Source: Ottowia thiooxydans DSM 14619 (GTDB taxonomy: Bacteria > Pseudomonadota > Gammaproteobacteria > Burkholderiales > Burkholderiaceae_C). Taken from it: a DNA stretch of 64,000 bases. A program made the position numbers and the translations under genes. The stretch spans positions 62,001 through 126,000 of the forward strand of contig NZ_AUGX01000017.1 in NCBI RefSeq assembly GCF_000422885.1. The letters run 5' to 3'. The notes under the pieces were generated by a model. That model was not told where the DNA came from. It searched no databases and saw nothing but the letters and a program-made list of their open reading frames with translations. Positions 26,565-35,498 of this stretch are shown one piece after another; position 1 is the stretch's first letter, and each line of letters opens with the position of its first letter.

Positions 26565-27304
26565 CGGGCGGCCAGCCAGGCGTCGAGGTTGGTCGGGCCG
26601 ATCCGAGCGTCAGCAGCCGTCGTGAGCGAAGCATCATCTATCACCACACCGAAATAGGGCGCCGCAGGGTCAGCCACTACCGCGCGTGCGTCGCCGGTGG
26701 CACGCAAGTAGCGCTCGACCAGCGTCGCCATGCCGGCGCGCTCAGGACCACCGACTTCGATCTTGCCATTGACCGGCGCGCCCAGCGTGCAGTCGGCCAT
26801 GGCAGCCGCCACGTCCTGCGCGGCAATAGGTTGCACGTGCGCGGACGGCAAACGTATGGCGTCGCCAGCAGCGCCCGACTGGGCGATGGCCGGCAGGAAC
26901 TCCATGAACTGCGTAGCCCGCACGATGGTGTACGGCAGACCGGAGGCCTCGATGAGTTGCTCCTGCACAAGCTTGGCGCGAAAGTAACCGCTATCTTGCA
27001 GCCGGTCTGTACCCACCACCGAAAGCGCCACATGATGCTGCACACCAGCGGCCGCCTCGGCAGCGAGCAAGTTGCGGCCCGAGGTTTGAAAGAAGTTCAT
27101 GACGGCAGCGTCTTCGAACGAGGGGGAGTTGGCCACATCAACCACCACCTGCGCGCCCGCCAGTGCGGTTGCCAAGCCCTCGCCGGTAAGCGTGTTGACA
27201 CCTGTGTTGGGCGAGGCAGCGATGGCCTCATGTCCCCGTTGCCTCAACAGTGTGATGAGTTTGCTTCCAATGAGGCCGGTGCCTCCAATGACGACGATTT
27301 TCAT
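26561..27304 (-). CDS. NAD(P)-binding atypical SDR / NmrA-like protein
   Basis: 247 residues. The N-terminus MKIVVIGGTGLIGSKLITLL is the glycine-rich cofactor loop, followed by VNTLTGEGLATALAGAQVVV, VQHHVALSVVGTDRLQ and GLPYTIVRATQFMEF, as in NAD(P)H-binding NmrA/YwnB-type proteins. These often act as redox sensors or reductases rather than classic SDRs. It is coupled to the bestrophin gene and divergent from the GlxA regulator with a 45-bp gap, so it is a likely target of that regulator. Confidence 0.88.
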   Translation of the reverse strand: MKIVVIGGTGLIGSKLITLLRQRGHEAIAASPNTGVNTLTGEGLATALAGAQVVVDVANSPSFEDAAVMNFFQTSGRNLLAAEAAAGVQHHVALSVVGTDRLQDSGYFRAKLVQEQLIEASGLPYTIVRATQFMEFLPAIAQSGAAGDAIRLPSAHVQPIAAQDVAAAMADCTLGAPVNGKIEVGGPERAGMATLVERYLRATGDARAVVADPAAPYFGVVIDDASLTTAADARIGPTNLDAWLAAR

Positions 27305-27349
27305 GATCTATACCTTGTGTTGATGCCTCGATGGTAGATATGAAACAAT

Positions 27350-28429
27350 ATGGCTGAAATGACAAAGAACCCTGAATTACTGCCAAACTCACAAAAGCAA
27401 CCGGAGCCGACACCCCGGTCATCGCCCCGCCGCGCTCGCCCAAAGCGCGTCCTGTTCGTCGCCTTCCCCGAGGTTGGACTGCTCGACCTGACCGGCGCGC
27501 AAACGGTGTTCTGGTGCGCCACCAAGGCCATGGAATCCCGTGGTTTGCAGGGCTACGAACGTTGCACCGCGAGCCTTGGGGGCGGGCTGGTGCGCAGTGC
27601 CGAAGGCCTGGTGCTGCAGACTGAGGCGCTTGAGCAATTCCGCGCATCAACCGTGGACACACTCGTCGTCCCCGGCTCGCCGCACATGGCGCAGGTGCTC
27701 GGCGAATCAGAGGCGCTGATCGAATGGCTCAGGCGCGCTGCCGGCAGGACGCGTCGCACGGCATCCGTATGCAGCGGCGCGTTTCTATTGGCCTCCGCGG
27801 GCCTGCTCGACCAGAAGCGCGCCACCACGCATTGGTTGATGTTCGACATGATGCGCGAGCGTTTTCCAACGGTGCAAATCGACCGCGATGCCATCTTTGT
27901 GCAGCAGGGCGCGGTTTGGACCTCGGCCGGCGTCACGGCTGGTATCGACCTGGCCATGGCGCTGGTCGAAGCCGATTGCGGGCACGAGGTGGCCATGGAG
28001 GTGGCACGCGAACTGGTGGTCTACCTCAAACGGCCCGGAGGCCAGTCGCAGTTCAGCGGCATGTTGCGGTCTCAAACCGAAGACTCGGCCGCAATTTTTG
28101 ACGAACTCAACCTGTGGATCGCAAACAACCTTGAACGTGCCGACCTGGGTGTGGAGCAACTGGCCGAGCAGGCCCGCATGAGCCCTCGCAATTTCGCGCG
28201 GGTCTACAAGCAAAAGACCGGCCGCACTCCGGCCAAGGCAGTCGAGTTGTTCCGGGTTGAAGCCGCCAAAAGACTGCTGGAAGATTCCACCCGCAACATC
28301 GACCAGATTGCGAGATTGTGTGGTTTCGGCGATGAGGAGCGAATGCGCGTGAGCTTCCAGCGACAACTGGGCGTGGCGCCACGGGATTACCGGCGGCGGT
28401 TTGCGGCCCGAGGCCAGCAGATGACGTAA
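27350..28429 (+). CDS. GlxA family regulator (DJ-1/PfpI domain plus AraC helix-turn-helix)
   Basis: 359 residues. The N-terminal two thirds is a DJ-1/PfpI-like domain: VLFVAFPEVGLLDLTGAQTV, VVPGSPHMAQ, the nucleophile-elbow-like SVCSGAFLLASAGLL, and TSAGVTAGIDLAMALVE. The last 100 residues hold two AraC helices, QLAEQARMSPRNFARVYKQK and DQIARLCGFGDEERMRVSFQ. An unusual basic, proline-rich N-terminal tail of about 30 residues precedes the domain. It is divergent from the SDR/bestrophin pair. Repeat copy B begins 17 bp after its stop. Confidence 0.92.
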   Translation: MAEMTKNPELLPNSQKQPEPTPRSSPRRARPKRVLFVAFPEVGLLDLTGAQTVFWCATKAMESRGLQGYERCTASLGGGLVRSAEGLVLQTEALEQFRASTVDTLVVPGSPHMAQVLGESEALIEWLRRAAGRTRRTASVCSGAFLLASAGLLDQKRATTHWLMFDMMRERFPTVQIDRDAIFVQQGAVWTSAGVTAGIDLAMALVEADCGHEVAMEVARELVVYLKRPGGQSQFSGMLRSQTEDSAAIFDELNLWIANNLERADLGVEQLAEQARMSPRNFARVYKQKTGRTPAKAVELFRVEAAKRLLEDSTRNIDQIARLCGFGDEERMRVSFQRQLGVAPRDYRRRFAARGQQMT

Positions 28430-28445
28430 GGTCAGCCTACCTGGT

Positions 28446-28712
28446 TAGGGCGTGTTCACACTAAATTCACCCCCGCGCCGGGGTTTGTCGGGTTGCAGTG
28501 CAAGGCGCGCCGTGCCGCCAAGGTGCGATCCTTGGCAAGAGGCGCAACGCGGCAATGCGGCCCGGCAAACCCCGGCCCGAAGGGTGAGGCTCTGGCAAAC
28601 CGCACTCGGCGTTGCAAACCCTCACCGGGTGTCCAACCCGGCTGCGGTTTGCGCCTTGATTGCGGATCGCCAGAACCTCACGCGGGGGTGAATTTAGTGT
28701 GAACACGCCCTA
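28446..28712. repeat. MITE-like structured repeat, copy B (267 bp)
   Basis: Same element as 22322 with perfect 32-bp terminal inverted repeats; compared with copy A it lacks a segment of about 15 bp in the right half. The GCCAAGG/CCTTGGC hairpin is kept with a changed loop. The long internal stem is partly kept (28584-28596 with 28669-28681), with an added pair CAAACCGCA/TGCGGTTTG. The flanking bases are again TA. It fills most of the gap between the GlxA gene and the serine hydrolase; the remaining 82 bp show only a weak ribosome binding site. Confidence 0.85.
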
Positions 28713-28794
28713 ACATACACAGGCCTCCCTGCGAATCGCCAAGTCGGCATGACACAATGAGCACAGGTCGGTGCCCGAAGACAGGAAACCCATC

Positions 28795-30126
28795 ATGTTG
28801 TCCAGAAGACTATTGAGCTACTTGCTCCCCGCGATCTCTGCATTCGCAGTTGGAGCGGCATCTGCGGCTTCCCCGCCGGATTCGCCAACATACCCCGACG
28901 CCGATGCCAGCGACCCCGCCAAACTAGGCTGGATGATCGGTTCGCCACCTCCCCCTGATCGCATACTGCGCTTCGAAGACGGTTCGTATTTTCGATTCCC
29001 GGCAATGCGCTGGAGCGTATCCAACTTCCGGCAGCTGATGCCTACGGTGAGTATCTCGCGCGGTCTGGGCTCTGCAACGCCACTAAGGCGGGCAGCACGT
29101 GAGGACATTGACCGCGTGGTCTTTCAGCCACTGGGCTCTGACCGAACAATGACCTGGGAGGAATCTCTCAAGGCGAACTACACCGATGGCATTGTGGTTC
29201 TGCATAAGGGTAAGGTCGTCTATGAGCGCTACTTCGGAGTGCTCAAGCCACAAGGGCAACACGGGGCGATGTCGGTAACCAAGTCGTTTATCGGAACTCT
29301 CGCGGCCACGCTTGTAGCCGAAGGCAAGCTGGATCCATCACGCCGTGTCGCGGACTACGTACCTGAACTCGCGTCATCAGCCTTTGGCAGCGCCACCGTT
29401 CGCCAAGTCATGGACATGACCACCGGCATCCGGTTCAGTGAAGACTACGCGGACCCGAACGCCGAGGTGTGGGCACATGCAGCTGCCGGCAATCCCCTGC
29501 CGAAGCCGAAAGACTACACCGGCCCGCGAAGCTATTACGAATTTCTTCAGACCGTGAAGGCCCAGGGCGCGCACGGCGAGGCTTTCGGCTACCGTACAGC
29601 CAATACGGATGCGCTCGGATGGATCATTGCGCGCGTCAGCAGCAAGTCGGTAGCTGAGTTGCTGTCAGAACGCATCTGGAGCCGTCTGGGTGCCGAGCAG
29701 GATGCCTACATGTCGGTCGATTCGATCGGCACACCTTTCGCCGGCGGTGGCTTGAACACCGGACTGCGTGATCTCGCACGCTTCGGTGAAATGATCCGGA
29801 ACAACGGTGCCTTGAACGGGCAGCAAATCATTCCGGCTGAGGCGGTGGCCGACATCCGGCGCGGCGGCAACCCCGCCGACTTTGCCAAGGCGGGCTATAA
29901 ATTACTGCCCGGCTGGACCTATCGCAATATGTGGTGGATCACGCACAACGCGCACGGAGCCTTCGCCGCCAGGGGCGTACACGGCCAAACCATCTACATC
30001 GATCCCAAAGCCGAAATGGTCATTGCGCGATTTGCCTCGCACCCGGTTGCGGGCAATGCAGCCAATGACCCCACTTCCCTGCCGGCATATCACGCCTTGG
30101 CACTGCATCTGATGAAGAGGCGTTAA
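28795..30126 (+). CDS. Exported serine hydrolase, beta-lactamase / 6-aminohexanoate-dimer hydrolase type
   Basis: 443 residues from the ATG at 28795; a GTG eight codons earlier is less likely. A signal peptide (LSRRLLSYLLPAISAFAVG, cleavage near ASA) directs export. The class C-like active site is SVTK with the nucleophilic serine, followed by a YRTAN motif (the tyrosine/asparagine pair) and GVHGQ near the C-terminus in place of KTG. The arrangement matches NylB-like and EstB-like hydrolases. The natural substrate is unknown. No linked genes suggest one. Confidence 0.87.
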   Translation: MLSRRLLSYLLPAISAFAVGAASAASPPDSPTYPDADASDPAKLGWMIGSPPPPDRILRFEDGSYFRFPAMRWSVSNFRQLMPTVSISRGLGSATPLRRAAREDIDRVVFQPLGSDRTMTWEESLKANYTDGIVVLHKGKVVYERYFGVLKPQGQHGAMSVTKSFIGTLAATLVAEGKLDPSRRVADYVPELASSAFGSATVRQVMDMTTGIRFSEDYADPNAEVWAHAAAGNPLPKPKDYTGPRSYYEFLQTVKAQGAHGEAFGYRTANTDALGWIIARVSSKSVAELLSERIWSRLGAEQDAYMSVDSIGTPFAGGGLNTGLRDLARFGEMIRNNGALNGQQIIPAEAVADIRRGGNPADFAKAGYKLLPGWTYRNMWWITHNAHGAFAARGVHGQTIYIDPKAEMVIARFASHPVAGNAANDPTSLPAYHALALHLMKRR

Positions 30127-30138
30127 AGCCTTGGGTGT

Positions 30139-31056
30139 TTAGAAGCCTGGTGCTTTCGTTTCTGCGCGACGTGACGTCACCACAAGTGCAACGCCACTCA
30201 TGACCAGGGCGATGCCGAAAAGCGTCAGCCATGCGGGAGTTTCCTTGAGCACGACCATGCCTATCAGCACGGCAAGCGCTGGAGCGAGTGCGCCAAAGAT
30301 GGCCGCGCGAGGTGCGCCCAACCGGCGCACGGATTCTGCGTAAAAGTACATCCCCAGAATCGCGACCATGACGCCCTGCGCCAGCACCTGGAATGCAAGC
30401 TCTGCCGGCTGTGCAGTGAATATTTTTGGCTCCAGCCAGAAAAAATAGATCGGCGCGAACAATAGCGCGGATAGGCAGTTGACCAGTGCGGTGGCATGCC
30501 ATGGACTGATGCCAGAACTGCGCTGCGCCACGGTAAAACTTGCAAAGAACAGGCCAGCCAGCAAGAACAATAGATCGCCTCGCCACTCCCCTGAAGCGCG
30601 GTTTGCGATTAAGGAATAGCCACCAATACAGATCACACCAACGACGACGACGCCCATGCCATTCAATTGCCGGCTCGTGAATTTTTCGCCGAACAAAAGC
30701 CCGGAAAGAAAGGCCACCCAGATGGGCATGGTTCCGATCATCAGCGTCGCGACATGCGAGGCAGGCGCAAACTGCATACCCACTGAGGCCAACAGCATGA
30801 AGGGCACTCCCGCACCCATCACCATGACTAAAAGCCTAAAAATGCCAATCTGCTGAAGCCCAAGCCCCTTGCGCAAAAGGATAGGCCAAAGAAGCATGGC
30901 CGACACACCAAACCGCAAGAACGTCACATCATGCGGGCCCAGGCGGGTGGTGACCGCGAAGCGTGTAGCGACTGTCCAGCCAGACCATATCAATGCGACG
31001 GCGAGGCCGCACAGGACACCTATGTAGGCATTTCGCCGGTCGGGTTGGATTTTCAT
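30139..31056 (-). CDS. DMT superfamily transporter, EamA type
   Basis: 305 residues with about ten membrane segments in two EamA repeats. The first begins YIGVLCGLAVALIWSGWTVA and contains the repeat-end motif ASVGMQFAPASHVATLM; the second contains YFYAESVRRLGAPRAAIFGAL and LAVLIGMVVLKETPAW. Members export amino acids, drugs or metabolites. It converges with the hydrolase gene, only 12 bp apart. The 203 bp upstream of it show nothing I recognise. Confidence 0.9.
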   Translation of the reverse strand: MKIQPDRRNAYIGVLCGLAVALIWSGWTVATRFAVTTRLGPHDVTFLRFGVSAMLLWPILLRKGLGLQQIGIFRLLVMVMGAGVPFMLLASVGMQFAPASHVATLMIGTMPIWVAFLSGLLFGEKFTSRQLNGMGVVVVGVICIGGYSLIANRASGEWRGDLLFLLAGLFFASFTVAQRSSGISPWHATALVNCLSALLFAPIYFFWLEPKIFTAQPAELAFQVLAQGVMVAILGMYFYAESVRRLGAPRAAIFGALAPALAVLIGMVVLKETPAWLTLFGIALVMSGVALVVTSRRAETKAPGF

Positions 31057-31259
31057 AGGCTACGCGCTAGCAATACAGTGCACGCTCGGTAGAAGTCGAT
31101 TCAAGAGCTTTATAGAGAAATTTTCCAGAGACGCCCGGCTCAAAACTGCAGCGCTCAGAGGGGCCACAAGCAGGCCTGATGCTGTTCTGAATTTCCCGCT
31201 TCACGTTCGGCTGCCACTAATTCGGCCTCTAGCACGACCGATGATATAGGGCCTGGAAC

Positions 31260-31655
31260 TTAAGCCGGAAAACGCTCGATGTGTGTCTCTCCCTTGCGGC
31301 CAAGGTAGACGACATGGCGCCCGGCAAGCCAGACCGTATAGCCGACGCAACCTGCGGTTTGGGTGAGTCGTTTGAACTCTGGGTACATCACCCTGCCCTG
31401 TTGTGCGCCCCGAATGGCGGACCGCACTGCATCACCGTCAAACGCTTCAGCAACACCGCGTTCTGGCCGCTCGAAGCCGAAATCCAGGAAGGCGCCATCC
31501 GGTAGGTAATAGGTAGTACGGCCTGAGCGGTAGTCAACGTGATAGGACTCGACTTCAACAGCCGTGAGTTGTGCAATCACCTCACCGAAATGAATGCTTC
31601 CATTGTTCGATGCCTCGAAGGTGGACTGAATGACGGCACGGGTGTTCTCGTTCAT
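31260..31655 (-). CDS. DUF1398 family protein (YbcV-like)
   Basis: 131 residues from the ATG at 31655; an upstream in-frame start is not supported by a binding site. Family marks: VIAQLTAVEVESYHVDYRSG, RTTYYLPDGA, VRSAIRGAQQGRVMYPEFKR, and the final AGCVGYTVWLAGRHVVYLGR. The function of DUF1398 is not known. It is on the same strand as the thioesterase gene upstream, 81 bp apart. Confidence 0.82.
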   Translation of the reverse strand: MNENTRAVIQSTFEASNNGSIHFGEVIAQLTAVEVESYHVDYRSGRTTYYLPDGAFLDFGFERPERGVAEAFDGDAVRSAIRGAQQGRVMYPEFKRLTQTAGCVGYTVWLAGRHVVYLGRKGETHIERFPA

Positions 31656-31736
31656 ATGACTAGCTCTTCCTTGCTGACGGTGCTTGGTTGGAGGGATATT
31701 AGGAATTTCCTGAAGCCAATAGATTCTCTCCAATGC

Positions 31737-32180
31737 TTAGGTCACTCCAACCCTATTTTTAACAGCAAAGACACCGTCCGCCTTCACAACGGTCTTCTCA
31801 CCAACCTGCCCTCTGCAACTGAGAAAGACAAGTCGCTTTCCTAATCGATCGACCCGCACTCCGACCTGAAGCCAGTCGCCCTCCTTGACTTCGCCCAGGT
31901 AGGTGATGCTCAGGTTGGCCGTGACAGTGGAGGCCCCGGCGATACGCGATGCATTGAATCCAAGGGCGCTATCGATAACAGTCGCAAGCATGCCGCCGTG
32001 AGCAACGGCGTGAGAATTCAGGTGTTCCGCTCGAACAAACAAGGCCACTGTGGTCGTCTTGTCCGCCTCCAGACGAGCATAGACCGGCCCTATCATTCGC
32101 ATGAACTCGCTAGAGGGAATGTAGTCAACAAATCCTTCCGGCGCAGCATGACTGCTACCAGCGAAGTTATCCAGATCCAT
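31737..32180 (-). CDS. PaaI-type hotdog-fold thioesterase
   Basis: 147 residues from the ATG at 32180 with AAAAGG upstream. The hotdog motif is seen at HLNSHAVAHGGMLATVIDSALG, where HGGM and the following Asp are the active-site region of PaaI-like acyl-CoA thioesterases, followed by TANLSITYLGEVKEGD. It should hydrolyse a CoA thioester. It lies 57 bp downstream of the CoA-transferase gene on the same strand and is probably the last gene of the acyl-CoA locus, perhaps releasing dead-end intermediates. Confidence 0.88.
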   Translation of the reverse strand: MDLDNFAGSSHAAPEGFVDYIPSSEFMRMIGPVYARLEADKTTTVALFVRAEHLNSHAVAHGGMLATVIDSALGFNASRIAGASTVTANLSITYLGEVKEGDWLQVGVRVDRLGKRLVFLSCRGQVGEKTVVKADGVFAVKNRVGVT

Positions 32181-32237
32181 CGTGCAGCACCTTTTCAATG
32201 ATCGATCAGCGTCAGTATGAAGCCTGAATAGCTACCG

Positions 32238-33386
32238 TCACGCTTTCTTGGGTGGGCTGAACTCAGCGCGAATTGCCGCACTGTGCTGCCCGATGCCAGG
32301 GACATGACCCAGTGTTCTCGGTTCTCCTCGGAAGATCGCAGGGGGAGCCACGATATCCGCGCCTCCGTGTGTGGTCGATACAGATGCTCTGCGCAGATGA
32401 GGATGCGACGACAGCTCCTTCACTCCATTCACCTCGGCAAAAGCTACTTGCGCAGCCTGCAACTTCATGCGCACGTCTTCGGGGGAAGTCTTCGCAAGCG
32501 CCATCTTGATTTCTGCGTCGAGTTGCTCCCGGTTTTCGACCCTCAGCATGTTTGTGGCGAATTCGGGGCGCTCCAAAAGGTCTGGCCGTTCGAGCACCTT
32601 CGCTGCGAATCGGCTCCACTCTCCATCGTTTTGGACGCCTATCAAGACGCTGCGTGCTTCGCCTACTTCGCCGCCCACCGGGAATGCGCCGTAAGGAGCA
32701 ATGGTGGGATGAGCAAGTCCAACCCGGGGCCAGACGGTACCCGCATAGTCATAGTGCAGGAGCGGCACCGTCATCCAGTCGCACATGGCATCGAACAACG
32801 ACACATGGATGGCACTTCCCTCGCCTGTTCGCTCGCGCTGGAGCAAAGCCTCAAGAATGGCTGCGTGCGCATACATGCCTGTCCCCACGTCGCAGGCAGA
32901 GATGCCGATGCGCCCAGGTGCCTCCGGTGTGCCGGTGACCGAACAGATGCCGCTCTCCGCTTGTACAAGCAAGTCGTACGCGCGCATCTCCGAACGTGGC
33001 CCGCCTTCCCCGTACCCACTAATATCGCACGTGATAAGACGTGGATGGAGTTTGCGCATCTCCTCCCAGCCAAATCCTGCCCGCGCAGCCGCACCAGGTC
33101 CAAGGTTCTGGATCAGCACGTCAGCTCCTGCAATCATTTTTTGCAAAAGGGCGCCATCCTCATCTTTTGTGTAGTCAAGGACAACCGACTCCTTACCACG
33201 GTTCAACCAGACGAAGTAGGTGCTGTCGCCGTTGACCGCATTGTCGTAGCCGCGCGCGAAGTCACCCTGTGGCCGCTCGATCTTGATAACCCTGGCACCG
33301 GCATCGGCCAGACGACTCGATGCGTAGGGAGCTGCCGCTGCTTGCTCGACGGCTATGACTGTGATTCCTTTGAGGGGGTAGCTCAT
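32238..33386 (-). CDS. CaiB/BaiF family (class III) CoA-transferase 1
   Basis: 382 residues from the ATG at 33386. Class III marks: KGITVIAVEQAAAAPYASSR, ADAGARVIKIERPQGDFARG, LNRGKESVVLDY, ISGYGEGGP. The catalytic Asp is Asp166 in ACDVGTGMYA, which forms the glutamyl-type anhydride. It transfers CoA between carboxylic acids. A second family member lies two genes upstream. A 41-bp gap separates it from the MaoC gene. The acceptor acid is unknown; dicarboxylates are common substrates. Confidence 0.92.
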   Translation of the reverse strand: MSYPLKGITVIAVEQAAAAPYASSRLADAGARVIKIERPQGDFARGYDNAVNGDSTYFVWLNRGKESVVLDYTKDEDGALLQKMIAGADVLIQNLGPGAAARAGFGWEEMRKLHPRLITCDISGYGEGGPRSEMRAYDLLVQAESGICSVTGTPEAPGRIGISACDVGTGMYAHAAILEALLQRERTGEGSAIHVSLFDAMCDWMTVPLLHYDYAGTVWPRVGLAHPTIAPYGAFPVGGEVGEARSVLIGVQNDGEWSRFAAKVLERPDLLERPEFATNMLRVENREQLDAEIKMALAKTSPEDVRMKLQAAQVAFAEVNGVKELSSHPHLRRASVSTTHGGADIVAPPAIFRGEPRTLGHVPGIGQHSAAIRAEFSPPKKA

Positions 33387-33427
33387 ACTCTTCTCCAATT
33401 GTTCAATAACCTAAGCCATTTTTCTCA

Positions 33428-34318
33428 CTACTGCAGCACGAGGCGCTGCACTGTGCCACCGTTCAGCACAACTGAATCTCGTTCTTCAACCCGGCAACGA
33501 AAGCGCACATTCGGACCATCGTTCCAGATTTGAACTTCCAGAGTCTCCCCCGGGTAAACCACGCCGGTGTAGCGTGCGGAGATCTGCTTGATCGCTGCAG
33601 TATCGCCCTGGCACACCGTGGAAACAATCGCGAAGCAAGCCACGCCCAGGCTGCACAGGCCGTGGAGAATGGGTTTCTCGAACCCGGCCGCCTTCGCAAC
33701 CCCAGGATCTGAATGCAAAGGATTGAGATCACCGGACAAGCGATAGAGCAGCGCCTGCATCTCCAGCGTAGTCCATCTAAAGCGAATCTGCGGCGGGCCA
33801 TCTGGTTCGGTGTCGCGCACAACCACGGGTGCAGCGCGCCCGCCAAAGCCGCCGTTATCTCGGGCAAGCGCCTGGCCGCTAAGGATGGCCAGGCACTCCT
33901 GGGTTGAGGTGTCTATCAGCTCCCGCTGCCAGCGGATCAACGCTCCACGAGCCTGCCCGCGATCAAACACATCGGTAATCTTGACCAGCGAATGAACCGT
34001 TCCAGCCGATGGGATGGGGCGGAAAATATCAAGATGATGTGAAAGTGCGACCAACCGCTCCCACTTGATCCCGAGAGACGGATCACGCATCCATTCACCA
34101 GGACTTGCCAGGACTGCGGCCATCGTGGGCAGTACGGAAATCCTGCTGCCTTGCACGAAACGCAGTTGCTCAACGTTACATGGATCGTTTCCAATCCCAA
34201 GGCCCAAGGCATAGAGGATGCAATCTCGTTCGCCGTAGGTTTGACTCACAGGCGGGAAGGTTTTGCCCTTGAGCAACTCCATCTCCGGAACTGCGCACGC
34301 GACACCTGAGTCAGCCAC
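33428..34318 (-). CDS. Two-domain MaoC-like (FAS1-type) dehydratase/hydratase
   Basis: 296 residues from the GTG at 34318, which has AAGGAG seven bases upstream and overlaps the previous stop by eight bases; the open frame runs further back without a binding site. Two hotdog domains: the first starts LLKGKTFPPVSQTYGERD; the second has ALLYRLSGDLNPLHSDPGVA, the R-specific hydratase motif with catalytic Asp and His, then FEKPILHGLCSLGVA. This layout is shared with mesaconyl-C4-CoA and itaconyl-type hydratases, so a C4-C5 branched or dicarboxylic acyl-CoA is a reasonable guess. Confidence 0.88.
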   Translation of the reverse strand: MADSGVACAVPEMELLKGKTFPPVSQTYGERDCILYALGLGIGNDPCNVEQLRFVQGSRISVLPTMAAVLASPGEWMRDPSLGIKWERLVALSHHLDIFRPIPSAGTVHSLVKITDVFDRGQARGALIRWQRELIDTSTQECLAILSGQALARDNGGFGGRAAPVVVRDTEPDGPPQIRFRWTTLEMQALLYRLSGDLNPLHSDPGVAKAAGFEKPILHGLCSLGVACFAIVSTVCQGDTAAIKQISARYTGVVYPGETLEVQIWNDGPNVRFRCRVEERDSVVLNGGTVQRLVLQ

Positions 34319-35498
34319 GGATTTCTCCTTCACCTGGCGCACTCGGCACGCGCGCTGGATCAATGACCTCCGCATTGTGTTCACCAAGTCTCGGCGGGCC
34401 ACGTCGGACCGAAGCTGGTGACGCTGAGAAGCCGATCGGAGGTGCCGGCATGACCAGAGCGCCCTCGCTTGGATGCGAGAAGGTACGGAAAAATCCAGTC
34501 TGCACAAGATGGGGGTCCGTCCGCAGAGCATCCAGATCGTGTATAGGCCCACAAGGCACATCGGCCGCCCCGAGCTTTTCAAGCCACTCTTGCGAAGTCC
34601 CTTCGCTCAGGGCTTCTTCAACGATCGTGTAAAGCGTCCCGACATGCCGCATGCGGTCGCCGATGGTCCTGAATCGCTCATCATCTGAAAGTTCAGGTTT
34701 CCCTATTAACTCGAACAGTCGTCTCCATTGTGAATCTGTGTTCGCAATGATGCTGATGTGACCATCCTTGGTATGGAGCGGTCTATGGCTGGGATTGAAC
34801 ACCCTGGCATAGCCCCTCCAACTTGTTACCTCATCCGGCGACGACTGTAGAACGCCATCAGCCAGATGGTCAAGCAAGTTGAACGACGCCATGGTCTCCA
34901 GCATGGGGACTTCTACTTTCTGCGCGACACCTTCCCGCTCGCGGTGCAGTAGTGCCGCAGTAATGGCTTGAGCGAGATAAACGCCGCAGAGCTTGTCCGT
35001 CAACAGCATGGGCGCGTACGCAGGCTGCCCGAATGCAGCGGCATTCAGACCCGCAATACCACTTAACCCCTGGATGACATCGTCATACGCCGGTCTGTCG
35101 AAGTAGGGGCCACCTGAGCCAAACCCCTGCGCCGATGCGTGAACAAGCCGAGGAAACTCAGCATGCAGGGCTTCGAAGGTCAAACCCAAGTTTTTGAGGG
35201 CCGAGCTCCGCATGTTGTGAACAAAGACGTCTGCCGTAGAGAGCAGTTCACGCAATGATCTGGCCCCTTCTGGAGACTTGAGATCAAGAACCACGCTCCG
35301 CTTGTTCCTGTTCAGGTTCAGGAAAAACGAACCCATTCCTTTTGTCCGACTGGCTCCGATTCCCCGTGTCGGGTCGCCCTCTGGTGGCTCTACCTTGATG
35401 ACATCAGCCCCCATGTCACCCAATAGCTGAGTGGATACCGGGCCAAACACAAAGTTGGACGCATCCACAATCACGATCCCTGTCAATGCGCCGCTCAT
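34311..35498 (-). CDS. CaiB/BaiF family (class III) CoA-transferase 2
   Basis: 395 residues from the ATG at 35498, which overlaps the acyl-CoA dehydrogenase stop as ATGA. It shows GALTGIVIVDASNFVFGP, GDMGADVIKVEPPEGDPTRG, LNLNRNKRSVVLDLK and the catalytic Asp168 in MLLTDKLCGVY. It differs clearly from the 32238 protein, so the two probably handle different acids, or one activates the substrate and the other passes CoA on. It is the middle gene of the coupled minus-strand operon. Confidence 0.92.
   Translation of the reverse strand: MSGALTGIVIVDASNFVFGPVSTQLLGDMGADVIKVEPPEGDPTRGIGASRTKGMGSFFLNLNRNKRSVVLDLKSPEGARSLRELLSTADVFVHNMRSSALKNLGLTFEALHAEFPRLVHASAQGFGSGGPYFDRPAYDDVIQGLSGIAGLNAAAFGQPAYAPMLLTDKLCGVYLAQAITAALLHREREGVAQKVEVPMLETMASFNLLDHLADGVLQSSPDEVTSWRGYARVFNPSHRPLHTKDGHISIIANTDSQWRRLFELIGKPELSDDERFRTIGDRMRHVGTLYTIVEEALSEGTSQEWLEKLGAADVPCGPIHDLDALRTDPHLVQTGFFRTFSHPSEGALVMPAPPIGFSASPASVRRGPPRLGEHNAEVIDPARVPSAPGEGEIRG

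Noticed and set aside
32283-33533. Plus-strand open frame of 416 codons
   Set aside because: Antisense to the CoA-transferase gene, Cys/His/Arg-rich, with no domain; the minus-strand gene explains the openness.
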